Shown: piece by piece, positions 1 through 13,807 of the stretch | Layout of the letters: each line of letters opens with the position of its first letter | Position numbering within the stretch: position 1 is the first letter of the stretch | Source: Zhengitettix transpicula | Taxonomy: Eukaryota > Arthropoda > Insecta > Orthoptera > Tetrigidae | NCBI GenBank assembly: GCA_037074705.1 | Contig: CM073595.1 | Location: 68,992,139-69,056,138 of the forward strand | Direction of reading: 5' to 3' | DNA length: 64,000 nucleotides | Notes under the pieces: generated by a model | The model's input: only the letters and a program-made list of their open reading frames with translations | What the model was told of the DNA's origin: nothing | Databases searched by the model: none | Translations under genes and position numbers: made by a program

Positions 1-84
1 TATATAATAATAACTATTATTTTATCGAATATAATTTCTGTAGAAATTATTGTACACAATAATGGGAAAAACAGGCGAAAACGC

Positions 85-250
85 TCTTATCTTCTTCTTA
101 TAAATAAAACAGTGTTTGTGGTGTGTACGTTCCGCATACAAATCTAAACCCGTCGAGCAAATTTCGTACACGTTTTCCATGTGCAAAAGTAACCGATTAC
201 AGTCAAAAAGAATATATGACAACCCGGTCAACGCCGGGCACCCAGCTAGT
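85..250 (+). mobile_element. Helitron-like non-autonomous element, short decayed copy
   Basis: Starts TCTTATCTTCTTC and continues with the family landmarks (TAAATAAAACAG, GTTCCGCATACAAATCTA). It ends with a hairpin CCCGG...CCGGG and CACCCAGCTAGT. The TC 5' end, 3' hairpin and CTAGT terminus are Helitron hallmarks. Much of the internal sequence is missing. Confidence 0.7.
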
Positions 251-3200
251 AACAAATGAAACATTATGTTTAAAAAACATTTTAACAAGCAGGAATTTTC
301 TTCACATTTTGTCATTTTCAACCTAATTGTAAGTGTTTACCCGTACGTTTACAATCTAACACGTCGGAAGTCGTGTTTTAGTCTATCGATTTGGTCGGAA
401 GCGTGTCTAATATATTTTTTAAAAAAATAGCACTATATGAGATTATGAGTGGTTTTTCCCTGAATAATAATTTAGTGATTTAGATAAATAATTTAATGAT
501 AAATAAAATTAGGAGAAATTATTTAAAACTATCTTTCATCAGTATGTTTAACAAAAACCAATAATTATATAATTTTAAATTAATTTATTAGATCAGAGGT
601 CAAAATAATTTTTGTTCATAGAAATCCACAAGCCTAAAATCATAGTTAAATTTTAATTTGCCATCCATATTGCATAATATTTGCTTTTATAAACAATAAT
701 ATTATTTTATAATATATTAATCTTTTTTAATGCTTGATACCAACTTATATATCTATTAGCAAGAAAAATTTAATTCGTACTTAAATGTTTAATAATTGAA
801 TTTTATGTAGTAAAAAAAGTACAAAAAAATTAAAGTTCTATAAAATAATTCAAAAATTTAAAAAAAATTAATGACATAAAAATATGAAAAAATGATTAGA
901 ATGTTTAACAACAGATAAATATTACGATTAAGTGCTGACAAAATTAGATAGAAATGAAATTGATATTAAAATAGATTTCTGGTAGTGAAAGGATTTCGAA
1001 AAATTATTTAATGATAACAAATAAGAAAATTTATTTGAATCTATGATTGCGTACGTTGAATATTGTTTAGAAGTGAATTCGTGATCGAACCGTACACACA
1101 ATCTTTTATTGGATTATATCGGAGAGACGTAATCCAAAATGATCCCTTTTTTTTTCACGTGATATTTAATCAGCGGCAGCAGTGGACCGTCACTATCGTC
1201 CGAGAACAAAGGGTCGGGCCCGACAGAACCCCTGAATAGGAACAAGTGTAAAATAATTATTTCACTTCAGTTACGACCGCCAGCTCCCAATTTACTCGCT
1301 CTGAAAGCCCATACAGTATTCCAATCATCCACACATTCCCATCACTGATGTTTCCGTGTCAAAGTCGTGTTACAACATCTATATATTAGCTGCTGATACT
1401 AAATCTTGCATCGTCTGTAACAGTTACAACAACATTACTGATTGTATATTATTATATTCATACTACTTGACATGAACCGGATGCATCTGATTAAAGAGTA
1501 GGGAATATTTAGTTCAATGGTGCATATATCCGTGAAAAACAGAGACAAATCATGTGGAGCGGAGTGGATAATGCATACAAAATCAGACCAAAAACTTATA
1601 TGGTGGCTTTTTTATATCAGAAGGAGATTAGTAAAAGTACTGTAACTTTCAGGCCTTGAGTATTTAGAATCACCGTATTAAAGACGAAACTGTTGGTTGC
1701 CTTGAATAATATTTTTATGACTCGCAGCTGGCATTATCAAGTGATCTAACGTCTGAATTATCTCCGTGGAATAATTGCGTATTGCTAGTTCCATCCACGC
1801 TGAATCACGGTTATCTTCATACGTTTTTAGAAGTGTGAGATGCGTGATTAATTTTTATGCAGGCTAAATAATAGTTCAGGCTTTACTGCGGGTTCCATAA
1901 GCGTGAAAATGTCAAGCTTGAGTTAATTGCGACGAGATCGTTGCAGCTGTCATCAGCAATTAAGGCCCTTCGTACGACACTGGTTCACAACGATTGAAAT
2001 TCCCGTCTCATGTCGCAATATTTAGTAATTTAAATGGCGATGAAAATATAATCAGCTGTATTGAGTGCCAAGTTGCATGTATTTCTTACAAGCAACTGAA
2101 TGGTTAAGATAAATAGACTACCACCGGGTGGATCTCAAGTTTCCCAACGCAAACCCTTCTCAAAAACACAATATTTTATGTTTCTTATCACGTCTCAAAG
2201 GAAAGCAATAAAATATTCCATTAGAAGAATCCAATCGTTGGGACAGGGAAATTAAGTGAGATTTTGAACCCTATTTACCTGTAGATGTTTTGGAATTCTC
2301 GTACAACCATCAATCATGGCACTCAACACCCTATGATACGCTGAACAGTTCAACCATCAGAGTTCTGGAAATGTAATCACTACTTTTCAGTTCACCATCT
2401 TCATGGGCGTATTATTAGAACTTTCCAGTTCGCATTTTCTCGCGAAGAGTGAAACGTCAAACTCGACGATTACACGCAGATTAAGTCACCCATTGTCCTG
2501 CTATAGGATTTTCCATCCTCCACCAGAATAATTTGTTCTTTTCCATTTCCAGCAAATCAAAGACGTTCAACGAACAAAAGTTAGCTGATGTTTGGAATTC
2601 CGTGGCCTAATTCAGTACAAGCCTGAATTTCTCCCTTGACACTGACATGTTACGTGGTCGACTTTTCTCTCAAATTTATTTTTCGTTAGACCTGAATGAA
2701 TGTTAAGCTTAGAATGACTCTCACGTAGAATATTGATGTCTCTTAGAAAATCAGACTTAGAATGTCCAAATAAATTTCTCAATGGCCCTTTTATTAAATT
2801 AGCCACGCCTTGTAATCTTCACATTTTACACCTCGTTGTCCTTCTGATCTCCCAGCCCGCTTCTTTTTCACCAATAATTTTCCTTGATTCCTTAAATTTA
2901 ATCCTGTATCGTCGTCGATAATACGTGGCCAAAGCTTCCCAACATCAGCCTCTCACCCAGGCTTTGAATTCCTTTCTCAAGATTATTGTTACATCCCAGG
3001 TCGTCCGTTTAGTCTTAGACTGTACTAATCCTTCGGTGGTCAACACTTCCACTTTCCTCTTTGCCGACCCAAGCCACATCAGATCATCTGGAAACTAAAT
3101 CTTTGCGGAACTTCCTTGAGCAGTCAGATCTCACAAACTTTTATTAATTCATATCACTTACCCATTTTGCGAATTGACTGAAGAGGAAGAATTAAGTAAC

Positions 3201-3913
3201 AAATTGTACTTGATCCTAAATGAATGCTTGAGGCATGTCAAATTTTCTTTGACCGTATGTCTAATTGAAAATTAAATAAACCTGACATGTTAAGTGATAA
3301 CGAAATAAGTCACACTTAGCGATTTTAAGTAACAAGACATTGTAAACAGCATAATTTTCTGAGTGCTGTCAAAAAATTTTTTGCTAAAAAAGGTTTAGTG
3401 CTTTTGTATTTGATGTAATGGGGTTTATTGATTTTTCTAAATTTGTGTCGCCTTCTCGTGTTAGCGATGCTATCCAGCACGTATTAATATGGACGAGCTC
3501 GTGACCTTGGGGACATGGATCGAGTCGCCATGGATACGGCCGTCCTCGTGCCAATATCCCCGACACCCTCTCCCTTAATACACACTCGACACCCTCACTC
3601 ACACATTCAAATATATTCCTACGCGAATTAAACCCACACAATTTTTACAAATAGAAATATCGCTGAGGGGAGTAAATCTTCAACATCAATTGTAGTATAC
3701 TATATGGTGAAGTATATAAACGATATTACCAAGGAAATTTTCAAGAGATAAAATTTTAAAATTAGAGCAAAATTTATAGAAGTGAATGAAAAACATTGTG
3801 AATATTTTTAAGTCAACCGGTGCTGATCCAGTAACACACGACTGCAAATTTAGGGGTACGTGAATAAAAATTGAATTAGCGACGTTTTGTCTGGGATTAT
3901 TTATTTTATTAGA
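251..3913. other. No gene seen, AT-rich repeat relics
   Basis: Short frames of up to 85 codons on either strand lack any recognisable protein pattern or splice context. From 2.2 to 3.2 kb the base composition is more balanced, but nothing identifiable was read. Confidence 0.6.
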
Positions 3914-4352
3914 TCTCTATCTTCTTCTCCTAAAAATAAATTTACTGAATGTATGTGTGTATGTTCCGCAAATAAATCTACACCCGTGGAGCAATTTCAA
4001 CCAAATTTGATATATGTGCTCCTCTTGAACCGGTAAAAAAACACTATGGGGGTAAGACACGGCTACCATCCCTCCAGAGACGTGGGTGGACTGGGGCGGA
4101 AATTGTCAAACATGTTAAACGGCCGATATTTGCGTCGAATAAATATTTTTCGGGATTGATAGTGTTTCTCCCGATGTTTTCTGTGTATAATTTGAGCTCC
4201 TTTCGGCGTGGGAAGGGAGCACCCTTAGGGATGGGAGTGGACGTGCGTTACGTAAAAAGAACGCAAAAACAACCGAGATTGTCAAATCCGGGGTTTTGGA
4301 TGTCGCAGAGTTTATTTCTGACGACTTAGGCAACGTCACTTACCCAGCTAGT
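3914..4352 (+). mobile_element. Helitron-like non-autonomous element, near full length
   Basis: Begins TC after an A and ends CCCAGCTAGT before a T, as expected for insertion at AT. It contains the landmarks GTATGTTCCGC, TCTACACCCGTGGAGC, ACGGCCGATATTTGCGTCG, GATAGTGTTTCTCCCGATG and CAAATCCGGGGTTTTGGATG. The 3' hairpin is degraded. No protein is encoded, so it depends on enzymes made elsewhere. Confidence 0.75.
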
Positions 4353-7300
4353 TTAAGGTAAATGTCATAATCTCAATACAGTTATAGATTGAAGATTTTA
4401 TCGCGCTCCAGTTGAACCTTAATTTCAACGAGGTGAAGAACCTCAAAATTTGCGCATCGATATCAAACTTATTACATTTTTGAATTCTGTTATTGTTAGA
4501 GGAACTTTGAGACATTTGCGTGGTGTTTGGAACAATTTTTTTCGCCCCATTAAAGTCATGAATGTCTGTATTGAACTCACATTAATGTTTAATTTTGAAC
4601 TTATTATTATTTTCCCATTCCTCCTCACTCTTCCGCAACGTAGAGACTGTTGCCATTCAGCTTTGTAGGCCCCAAAAGTTATGAAATATCGATTACTCGA
4701 ACATTTTATAACCAATTGATTTTCCCCTTTACACCAGCTTTCAATGACAATAAACGGTTTCACTCTTAATCTCAGGAATTCCGTGAACTGTTGATTAGGC
4801 ACTAATATCGATAGTTTTTGCATTATTTTTACGTGTAACACCTTTCAACTTGGCTTGTCTTAACCCCAAAGTTTAATTTCATAGGTTGTAATTTGTATAA
4901 ACATTTAAATTAATAATTTAAGTTTTTTTTGTAAAAAACGTACTTAATTTATTTATCCTACGGGGATAAAATGATAAGTAATCAAATTCGTTGTATTTCC
5001 TTCTCAGTTCCTTCTCAGTTCTACTAACAGAGGTAAAAATAGCTACTATCCCTTAAAGGTTGAACGGTTGAAGCCTTTGAGGGATTATTTCAATACCCGA
5101 GCTGGTTTCTTTGATGTGAACCTCGAGTTAAGGTATAACGATGTAGTCAAAGTAAGATTACGGAAATTGGAAGAAGCATCGTACGTTTACTTCAGTCGAC
5201 ATTGACGTATCATGCAAAAAAAGTACAATTCCCTAAAAATATGAACCTCGAATTTTATAATCATTTAGTTTTCTTTCTCCATAATTTCAAAATTTTTAAC
5301 CCTAAAATTTTTTCGTTATATTTAAAATATTTGTTTGTCCTTGAAATTAAGCGTACAAAAAACTTTTGCAAATTTAGGCTGTAATCTTTTTCTAAAGGTC
5401 AAAATGGAGATTATTTAACATTTTATTAAGTTTTACTAATTATTCAATTGCCATTACCCGAAGAGTTCCGAATTTGGGGGCGAAACGTCATTTAATTTTT
5501 TATATGAATAAATTTTAATTTTTTATGACTTATATGACTATTAATATTTATATTATCTTCTTTAAAATACTCCCATTGTTATATAACACGTGCTCCTACT
5601 CGAATTTGCTTTATCGACTCCAAGTTTCGAGGTCGACGTAGTGAAGTGAAACAGAAACTGGAGCTGAGTTCCTAGATGGAACGTCGATTCCTCTGTGATC
5701 AAGGACAAACCAGACTGTTCTCGTTGTCTGTTACGTTGAGACGGTTAATATAACCATGTGAAAGGTTTGAATCGCACGAAGAAGGCTGTTTTGGTGAAGT
5801 TTTACATTGCCAATAAAATACCAGGGTTTATTTTTAGTACCACTGATTTTTATTTGATATATTTATGGTCAACGTAGTTATGCAGAAAATAAATATAAAA
5901 GATCAATTTAAGAATTTAACAATGATTTATAATTTAATTTAACCGTCTGCAATTTTATTTCATATTAACAAATAATATAATTTCTCTGTTTTCGTCAGAA
6001 TCATCTGGTGAGTCTCGCAACAGTCTGTTTTAAATATTTACCATCAGTATAATTGATAGCATAAAGATGAGGATTATCTCATACCTGTTTCTGAGAACCC
6101 CGACATCCTCATTTGCTTGATTTCCCTGCGCTGTTGTCTCGTCGTAGATTTTTGCACGTGCTGCTGACTCGTTATGGATCACAAACCGAGTCTATTAATC
6201 AGTGATTATAGCAAGAATTAAATCAACATAAGTCCTAGTGTAAACTGCAAGTCTCCGCAACAACCAACCCTCATCAGCTTCACCACCAAGCTCCCACTTC
6301 AGCTCTGTGCGTTGGTTTTTACAACGTTTTCCTTTCTCCGCTTTCCAACTTGTCCAGTACGTATCTTTCGCATAGCTTCACTCATGCTTTTTTTTTTACC
6401 AAATTCAAAGCAATCGCCACCTGGCTGAGCACTCAAGTTCTTAAGCCTGGCTTTGCCGCCTGTGTCATCCTTCGATACGTTTTTTTCAGGTCAGAAACAA
6501 CTTTAGATTTCATAGAATTAGTTTTGTAATGCACTTAAATTGCATTATTCGAAAAAAAAAATTCTGTAAGTCACAAAATGAAAACCATTACTATTCAATA
6601 TTTCCTCATTTATTTAATTTTGAATCGTATTTAAGATTTTCATTCGAATCATATGAACATATACAGCATGCTGATTCGTGTAATTTAGAATCAATAATTT
6701 TGTATCCGATCTGAGACCTTCCTGCACGTATATCCTACCAGTCTTCGTGAAATTAGCCAGACCAATGTTTGTAAATTACCTTGGTTGATTATTTGGACAT
6801 GTCCATTCACCAGTATTATAGGAATTTTGTCAATTGTCTTCAGTAAATGCGGTTATGTCCAATTTTATGACGAGAATCTTAATTTATAGTTCACTAGAGA
6901 TGAGTCCAATGGTTGTCACATAACGTGTGTATGTAGTTTGCGTTTTGCTCTTTTGACTGACTCAAAAGAATAATAACAAGTACAACGTTTCTTCCTATCA
7001 TGTTTGGACACGGAGAAGTTTCCCGGTTTCTAGTTTATGTACTTGAGAAGGTCCACCAATCTGTGTTTTTATTATTGTGAGATCTGTTTTTTTATCATAT
7101 TGTTCAAGAGGTAAATTTTAACATAAGGTCTCACATCCTTCACATGGTCTGTGCGGGTCTAGTAGACAATATTTAGGAGTAAAGTTATTCAACAAGCACA
7201 TCAACACATCTCGTTATCATGACTATCAAACACGATTTAATTATTCGCTTCAAAACTTGATCTGGTCTAACAAGTGCTGGAGAGTTCCTGGTTAAAATAT

Positions 7301-8564
7301 CAAATTAACGTCCACTTCTTGAAACTTTATGCAGCTGTGGCTTATCTTGTGTGCAACGTCTGTCTGTACGACGTCGCATTTCCAGATTGACGATGACCGC
7401 ATTTGAATTGCTGAGTGTCCTATGAACTAGTGCTGGAGACATCAGCATGAATAATGTCCGACTACCGACCGTATTGTTCATAGCAATAGCAATAGTAGTT
7501 AAATCATTTTTCTTTTTTACGTTTTGCTTATTATGTTCATTATCATACTTTTACATTCCTATTTGATATGCCAATTATTGATTTACGAACAGAAATGAAT
7601 TTTTTCTCGTTTGATTTTTATACGACGTTAATAACGTTTGCGTTAAATGAGATTTTATTTTATTACTCATGAAATGGAGTTACTGCTACAATCGTAACGC
7701 CTAGTTGTTTTGGTATAACGGGAAATTAAACTTATCAAACGAACGAAAGAAAGAGAAACAGAGGTAGTGAATTATAGTAAACATCTGTAACAACGTTCAG
7801 GAATGATTGCCATTTTCTGATTCAAATAAATGCAAATTAAAAAATATGTGTTCTATTTTCTATGGTGTGCGTAAAAAATATAAAAGTAATGACGTTGAAA
7901 CAAAAATTCTTTTCACCGCCGGAAGAGATAAAATTTCTGCTATTTAGCGAACCTTATTAAACAGATATAATTTTAAAAATAAGATACCCGAATACAGACT
8001 TTTAAAATAATAATTTAATGAAAGTTAGATGATTCGGTCCGTCGTGAGAAAATAAAGACAATGAATTGTACATAAAACAGTGCAGGGATATTAAACGAAA
8101 CACAAAGACTAAATTAACGAACTAAATTAACAAAGAAATTCAATTACGAAGACCAAATTTTAAAGGCGAATTATTAATCATAAATTAAAAATCCGTAAAT
8201 ATTACTTAACAAATCAGTTTTGACATTAAGTGAATGTAAATTATATTTCATATTTAAAAATTCAAAAACTTATCTTCATCGGTAATCTGAAATTAGAAAA
8301 TTGTCACAATTTATGGTATGGTTATAAACTAAATTATAAGTTCAAAAGTCTGTTTTCGGCTATTTTAGTTATTGAATTTAAACAAGGAATATCTTATCAG
8401 ATATATCAATATCAGATATTGAGCCTAGTATAAAATGTCGACACACACTTGCCCGATGCACGTTCCCGATTGATGTTTTCCCGATAGGTCATTTTCCCGA
8501 AAGGTGAGGTTTTAATATTAATATTATATAACACTTTGTAAATTAAGTTATTCAATAATGCGTG
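4353..8564. other. No gene seen; one hammerhead-like relic
   Basis: Contains a 132-codon minus-strand frame (4443-4841) with no family resemblance and an overlapping plus frame, both probably chance. Apart from the 5458 motif nothing was recognised. Confidence 0.55.
5458..5490 (+). repeat. Degenerate hammerhead-like motif (Penelope LTR type)
   Basis: CCGAAGAGTTCC then AATTTGGGGGCGAAACGTCA resembles the 12662 and 14847 copies. The first core box has C in place of the conserved U, so it should be inactive. Confidence 0.4.
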
Positions 8565-8880
8565 GAACAATTTCAACCAAACGGGGTACACTTAAGATTC
8601 ACGAACAACCCTGCGGAATTAACGTTTCTACATCACCCCTACCGGTGGGGGTAGAAGGGGGTGGAATTTTAAAAACACCAAATATGTGATAACTGCGTAT
8701 ATTGGCGCCAAATAAATAGTTTACGGGGTCGTTCACTCTCGATACTTTTAGTGTCGAATTTCATCCCCTAAAGGCAAGGACAGGTATGAGGTGCAGTGAA
8801 AGGGAGTCAGAAAAATTTGCGATAACTACTAAGATTTGTCTCGGATCCAGTGTTTTGGAAGTGAATTAATTACAATATGC
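8565..8880 (+). mobile_element. Decayed Helitron-like copy, both ends unclear
   Basis: It keeps the order of family blocks: GTGGAACAATTTCAACCAAA, a C/G-rich GGTGGGGGTAGAAGGGGGTG, CAAATAAATAGTTTACGGGGTC and GATCCAGTGTTTTGGA. It is strongly diverged, without clear TC or CTRRT ends. Confidence 0.5.
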
Positions 8881-11800
8881 AAATTAAAATACTCTGCTTG
8901 TGCTTGAATTGTTAATTTCACGGAATAATAAATTATTTTTAAGGGTAACATGTCTATTTTTTATTGTAGCCATAAATCCAATAATTTACACTGGACTAAG
9001 AGAGGGAAATTGCAAAGAAAATATGGAAAACATTTATGTATGCAAAACTACTATTTGAAAGTCTGCAGAAAGTAGTTGTGGGTTCTCGCAATGCCCTTGA
9101 CCTGTGCCACCCTTATTCATCTGCAGCTTCCTTCGCGTTATCAGAGATGTATTCAATGTCACGGTAATTTTCTGCACACGTGCACACATTGAGGTGCGAA
9201 GTCGTTGTTCTGTATACAGACTGCATAAACGCACTCACTGTCCGACTTTTAATTCTCAACATAACTCACCACAGACGCCTCGCAATGTCCCATAATAAAG
9301 TACATAGAGCAGGCATCTCAATGACTCGCAATGCGGATAGTCGAGTTCACAGGCCAGGTACAGAATGTAGATGTTCACCACTCAATCTAACTCGTTGAGT
9401 CGTTTGTGGTGCTGGATGAACGTCTTGCATGTCCGTGCTGAAATCAGGATAAAACTTAAATCGGGGGCGTTATACATACATATTGCAGTGCACACAAGCG
9501 GAATAAATTAATTGGGGGTTGTTTTATTTTATTATTTATGAATTTTAGTTTATTTTACGAAAGATAATAGCTTGAGAAGTAAATATTTTCAATTCTCTCG
9601 AGGTTTGCCAAAAATGGTGGCCCAAGTCGAGAGGTGTGCAAGGACGCGACGGATTGTCTACATTTACAAACCTTGATCAAATATATTAATTAAATTCAGG
9701 GATATGATTTTCTCTTTTCCATTGTCTTAGTAACGGACGTCACGGAAATAAACCAAAATTACTTTAATATTATTTGGAGTTTTACAGCAAAAAAAATCAG
9801 GTCTCAATATATTTATTTTAAATTCTTCTGGAGCTTTCGATCTCGTTGATCATAATCCATCTATAAAATATTTCTTAACGTTTTAAAATGTGACAGTGTT
9901 TAAATTTTTATATATGATTGTGATCAATAACATAGAAAGCTCCTGAAGATTTTTCATCTGTAAACTTTATATGTAAATATCTACCGTCAGATTTCAATCA
10001 GAATCCGATAACTTTATTAAAATATTTCAGCTACAGCGATCTCTTACGGCGGACGAGTGGTCAGATACAGAAAGCGCTTTTATTATCAATATAAAAAAAA
10101 ATTAAAATTGGGAAATTGATTGGTCCTCATCCACACGTGACCCATACTTTATTATAATTTAGGACCATATCTTTCTTGACCGACCTTGGCCTTTTTTGCG
10201 GGACCTGTGGATTTCCCTAATCCGTCCCGCAATTGTCCTCAGTCGTCTACTCTGCCTGTCACTCTCACTCCCTATAAATTTAACAATTCCCAAACTCTTT
10301 CGTCAGACGCGAAGGCCTGGATAGCAGACTGGGAAATACATTAAAACAATCGGTCTTCTATATTGTTCTAGACTTCGGAGATAGTTTAATCTCATTTCCC
10401 GAATCTCATTTTTCTCAGTAACTTCCTATTAGTACCTGATTTCTTCCATCGGAATCCAAGCTTTCGTAAAATTATACGGAGAGTCCAAGAGCTACCTTGA
10501 AAACCATTTAAGATCATTTAATACGGACTTTATTGTCGGTCGCTCCTTTTTAGTTAAATGAAAGTCATTTACTGATTGGCGAATGACGCATTTATCAAAA
10601 TCGTCCACTTCAGATTTGTTTTTTTTCCTACACCGTACCATTTGTGGAGTTGAAAAAGTGGTCCCTCTACTCTGACACTCGTTTCATTTAAAATCCGCTG
10701 CAAGCTTCTGATAGATATTCCAGTTGCCTCAGCAACACGAGCTTTGGATTCCCGCTCTCACATCCCTTCTTATGAATTTGTATACGTTAGAAATAATTTC
10801 CCTACTTTGGCTGTGGATAATTTTACTGCCTCCTAATTTTTGTTTAATAGTTTCACTTTGCATCCTGGAAACTAATGAAGTACAATAATAGTACTTACAA
10901 AAAAATTCATAACATAAATAAAGACAAAATTTACCTACACTGAGTACAATATATTTCTTTGCGTCAATGTTTTTAGAATAGTATTAACAGTTCCTAGTTG
11001 TCGCAGCAAAGAATTGTGTTCAACTGAGCTCATCGTTACCCCCACTATATCCTAAGGGGCGAGGACGACTGCGCAGCTTTGGTGGACACGGCATCTGAAA
11101 CCTCTCGAGCTATAAGTATTTTTATTTCCAAGAGTTGCAAATAAAATATGGGAAAACGTCAAGAATTAATATCTAACACATATATAAAGAAAGAATGTTA
11201 CAAAAATATATATGTATATTAGAAAATTAAGGGGCATTTGATATTTGTTTTACATAATTCTAAAAGAGGAAAAGGAAATAAAAATCAAATTGATAATTAA
11301 ATACAAATAATACAATTAGAATTCACTCTAATTGTATATTTATTTCTCAGCCAAATACTTTTTAAACCAAAGAAAAATTTGTCCCTTTAATTTGTTTAAT
11401 ATTTTTGGTTCATTTATTGAGACTTTTATTAGAGGGACATTATCAGTTTTTTTTAATTTGTTCCGACGTAAACAGTTAATAATTTCCCTAAATTTTAGAT
11501 GCATTGTGCACAGGGTAGTCCTTATAATTTCTTACAAATTGGATAGACTTGTTAATATAAAGTGAGTACACAGTCAGAGTATTGTATTTTTTTTTAAGAT
11601 TGGCTTATGTCTACAGGAATTACGCAGCTTCATTCCAAAATTAAACTTTAAAGCCATTTTCTAAATGTATTTGGCAGCAGCACAGTCCCATCCCTCTATG
11701 CATTGTGAATATATTACACATTAGTATATGTTTAGTAAGAAACGTTGACAACCTCTTCAAGACATAATAATCATTACGTTCCTCGAAGAGGCGCTTGTCA

Positions 11801-12661
11801 AACAAATGTTTATTGCAGTAATGTGAGTTAAAATTAGCGAAATATGGCAATTTTCCAACATATTTTTTTTTCGGAAAAAAAACCACTTAAGGGTGGAATA
11901 TTGTAACATCGGCGGCGTGTAAATTTCTAGGAGCGCAGGACGTATTGTGCAAATGGCGGACGCTGAACTCACCGCCGCACGTGCCAAGGTCACTCCCGCC
12001 TTTGTTTCGTAGGGTTCAAGCTTGGCAATCTCTCCCCTACACAATGATCTTCATACACGTAATACACTTCTTTGATCTTTCGCATAACGCGGCCGCTTCC
12101 GTTTCACGCAGTACGTTTGACGGTTAACGATTTCTCCTCAGAGACGTTTCGCGTTTGATACTCAAAAACGCAAGTAGTTAAAGAAGCCACTATTCTCTCC
12201 CTTGTATACGAACATTCGGTAAATATATTTATTCAAGCTACATGCATTCAAAGTAGTTCGTTTGGCAATGCAGGTACTTATTCTAAGTTGGGACTGGGTG
12301 GTGGTGTTCAGGTTCCTGACACAAATCTGGGCCATGTCACCGGCATTTTAAATCGGAGAAAACCTCAAACTCACACTTAGCCATGTCGGGGGAGAAGACA
12401 TCGGAAAAACTGTCAGATTTTGTGTGTCGCGAAGGTCAATATTTTAATGTAATATCGGGGCTGAATTTCTTCTGGCACCTCGCAACTGTTGACGAGCGCT
12501 CACAGCACATCCTCACTTTTAGGCCGACTTCAAGTTTTGCAGGACAGTTAAACTTACACCAAAGGACTCGACCGGGTTCAGAGTTTCTGTGGGAAAAAAT
12601 AATTCATATTTATAAAAGTCAGTTTGAAGTCAGAAAAAATATATTTATTTATAGAAAATTA
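8881..12661. other. No gene seen
   Basis: AT-rich with short unmatched frames. A GC-richer island around 11.9-12.1 kb shows no ORF or promoter feature that I can tie to a gene. Confidence 0.55.
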
Positions 12662-12696
12662 TACTACGTTTCGTCGCTAATTTGGGACCTCTTCAG
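12662..12696 (-). repeat. Hammerhead-like motif (Penelope LTR type)
   Basis: Minus strand: CTGAAGA, GGTCCCAAATTAGCGAC, GAAACGTAGTA. Both core boxes are present and the intervening stem is imperfect. Known Penelope-like elements carry type I hammerheads in their terminal repeats. Confidence 0.5.
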
Positions 12697-13189
12697 GTAT
12701 GATAGCTCATGTCAATGTAATAAACAAATAACAGTCTCCTACATTTATTTTAAAAAATGGACCTGTCGGCATATTGTGCCATTATCATCTGAAACATAAT
12801 GTATAATTAAATGTATTTATAAGCCATTATTACTTTAAAGATTTAGTCTAACCTCAATTGAATACTCGTGGAACTTGTAAAAACAAATTCGCAATGTAAT
12901 AAATGGCAAAGCAATATTATTATCCAATCCTATTCATCATTTAGAAAACCTGAACTTTGTCAAGAATATTTTACTGGCCAACCTCTCTCCTATTGAATTT
13001 ATCTCTAAGTTCATTTAAGGTCCAATCAAACCCATGTTTTAAATAAAAATATGTATAATGAATTTATTGTTACCTTTCTGTGGTCTGTTATCATTTTATC
13101 TAATAAAAATGTTTAAAAATCTACAATATAATTTTTAAGTCAAAATCTTCATTTTTGGATTTCATCAAAGGACACAAAGATCCTATTAA

Positions 13190-13335
13190 CACGTTTTCCA
13201 CCACAAATGTTGTATATACGATTTAGTGTTCAAATTGTGACTTTGTTATATAGGCCAAACAAAAAGAATGTTAAATATTAGGATTGAAGAACATAAATCT
13301 AATTTCAAACTGTCATCGTGTAAACAGGGTGGTAG
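13190..13335 (+). pseudogene. Penelope-like retroelement remnant: GIY-YIG endonuclease region
   Basis: Translation gives NVVYTI-stop-CSNCDFV and then, after a frame change, YIGQTKRMLNIRIEEHKSNF and KLSSCKQ. The CxxC pair, YIGQTKR, R.EEHK order is characteristic of the GIY-YIG endonuclease of Penelope-like elements. One stop codon and one frameshift make it a pseudogene. No reverse transcriptase part was recognised upstream. Confidence 0.7.
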
Positions 13336-13807
13336 TCCCTCAGTGTTTGTTCCCAGATCGTAAGTAACGTGTGTATAAAGTTTGATAGAAATTGGTCTAC
13401 GAATTTAAGATGGTAAAGGAAATTTGTTACACCCCCACACTTAGGGGCTTATCTACAACTTAACTGAAATAGTGAATGTTATTTATAATCCTGAATTTGA
13501 AAACTATCTCGGTTGTTTCGAGTTTATTTTATGAACCTCCCCTCCACCACTTCCCTTATTGGTGCTTTAAGGTTTGAAATTATACTCTAAAACCATCTGG
13601 ATAGAAACTATTAATCACTCGACATATCGGCCGTTTTAGCATGTTTTTAATCTCACCCCCGATCACCCCTTGGGGATTTTTTAACGCTTCGAAAACCCGA
13701 CAGAAATCTTTGTGGGGGTACGCACAAGTCACCAAAGTTTCATCGCAATCGGATGAATGGTATAGGAGTGCATAGGGGACACACAGACATTCATTTTTAT
13801 ATATAGA
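13327..13807 (-). mobile_element. Related Helitron-like copies, reverse orientation, probably two fused pieces
   Basis: Read on minus, it begins TCTATATATAAAAATGAATG (13807), then a CTGTGTGTCCCCTATGCACT block, ACGGCCGATATGTCGAGTG, and a C-rich stretch. A second partial unit (about 13327-13430) repeats the TCTATCAAACTTTATACACACG-type 5' block. The ACGGCCGATAT box ties it to the other copies. Confidence 0.55.

Noticed and set aside
4443..4841. 132-codon minus-strand open frame
   Set aside because: No recognisable domain. It overlaps a plus-strand frame in AT-rich DNA and is near a transposon copy.
12383..12799. 138-codon plus-strand open frame
   Set aside because: It runs through the hammerhead-like repeat at 12662-12696 and shows no protein pattern.
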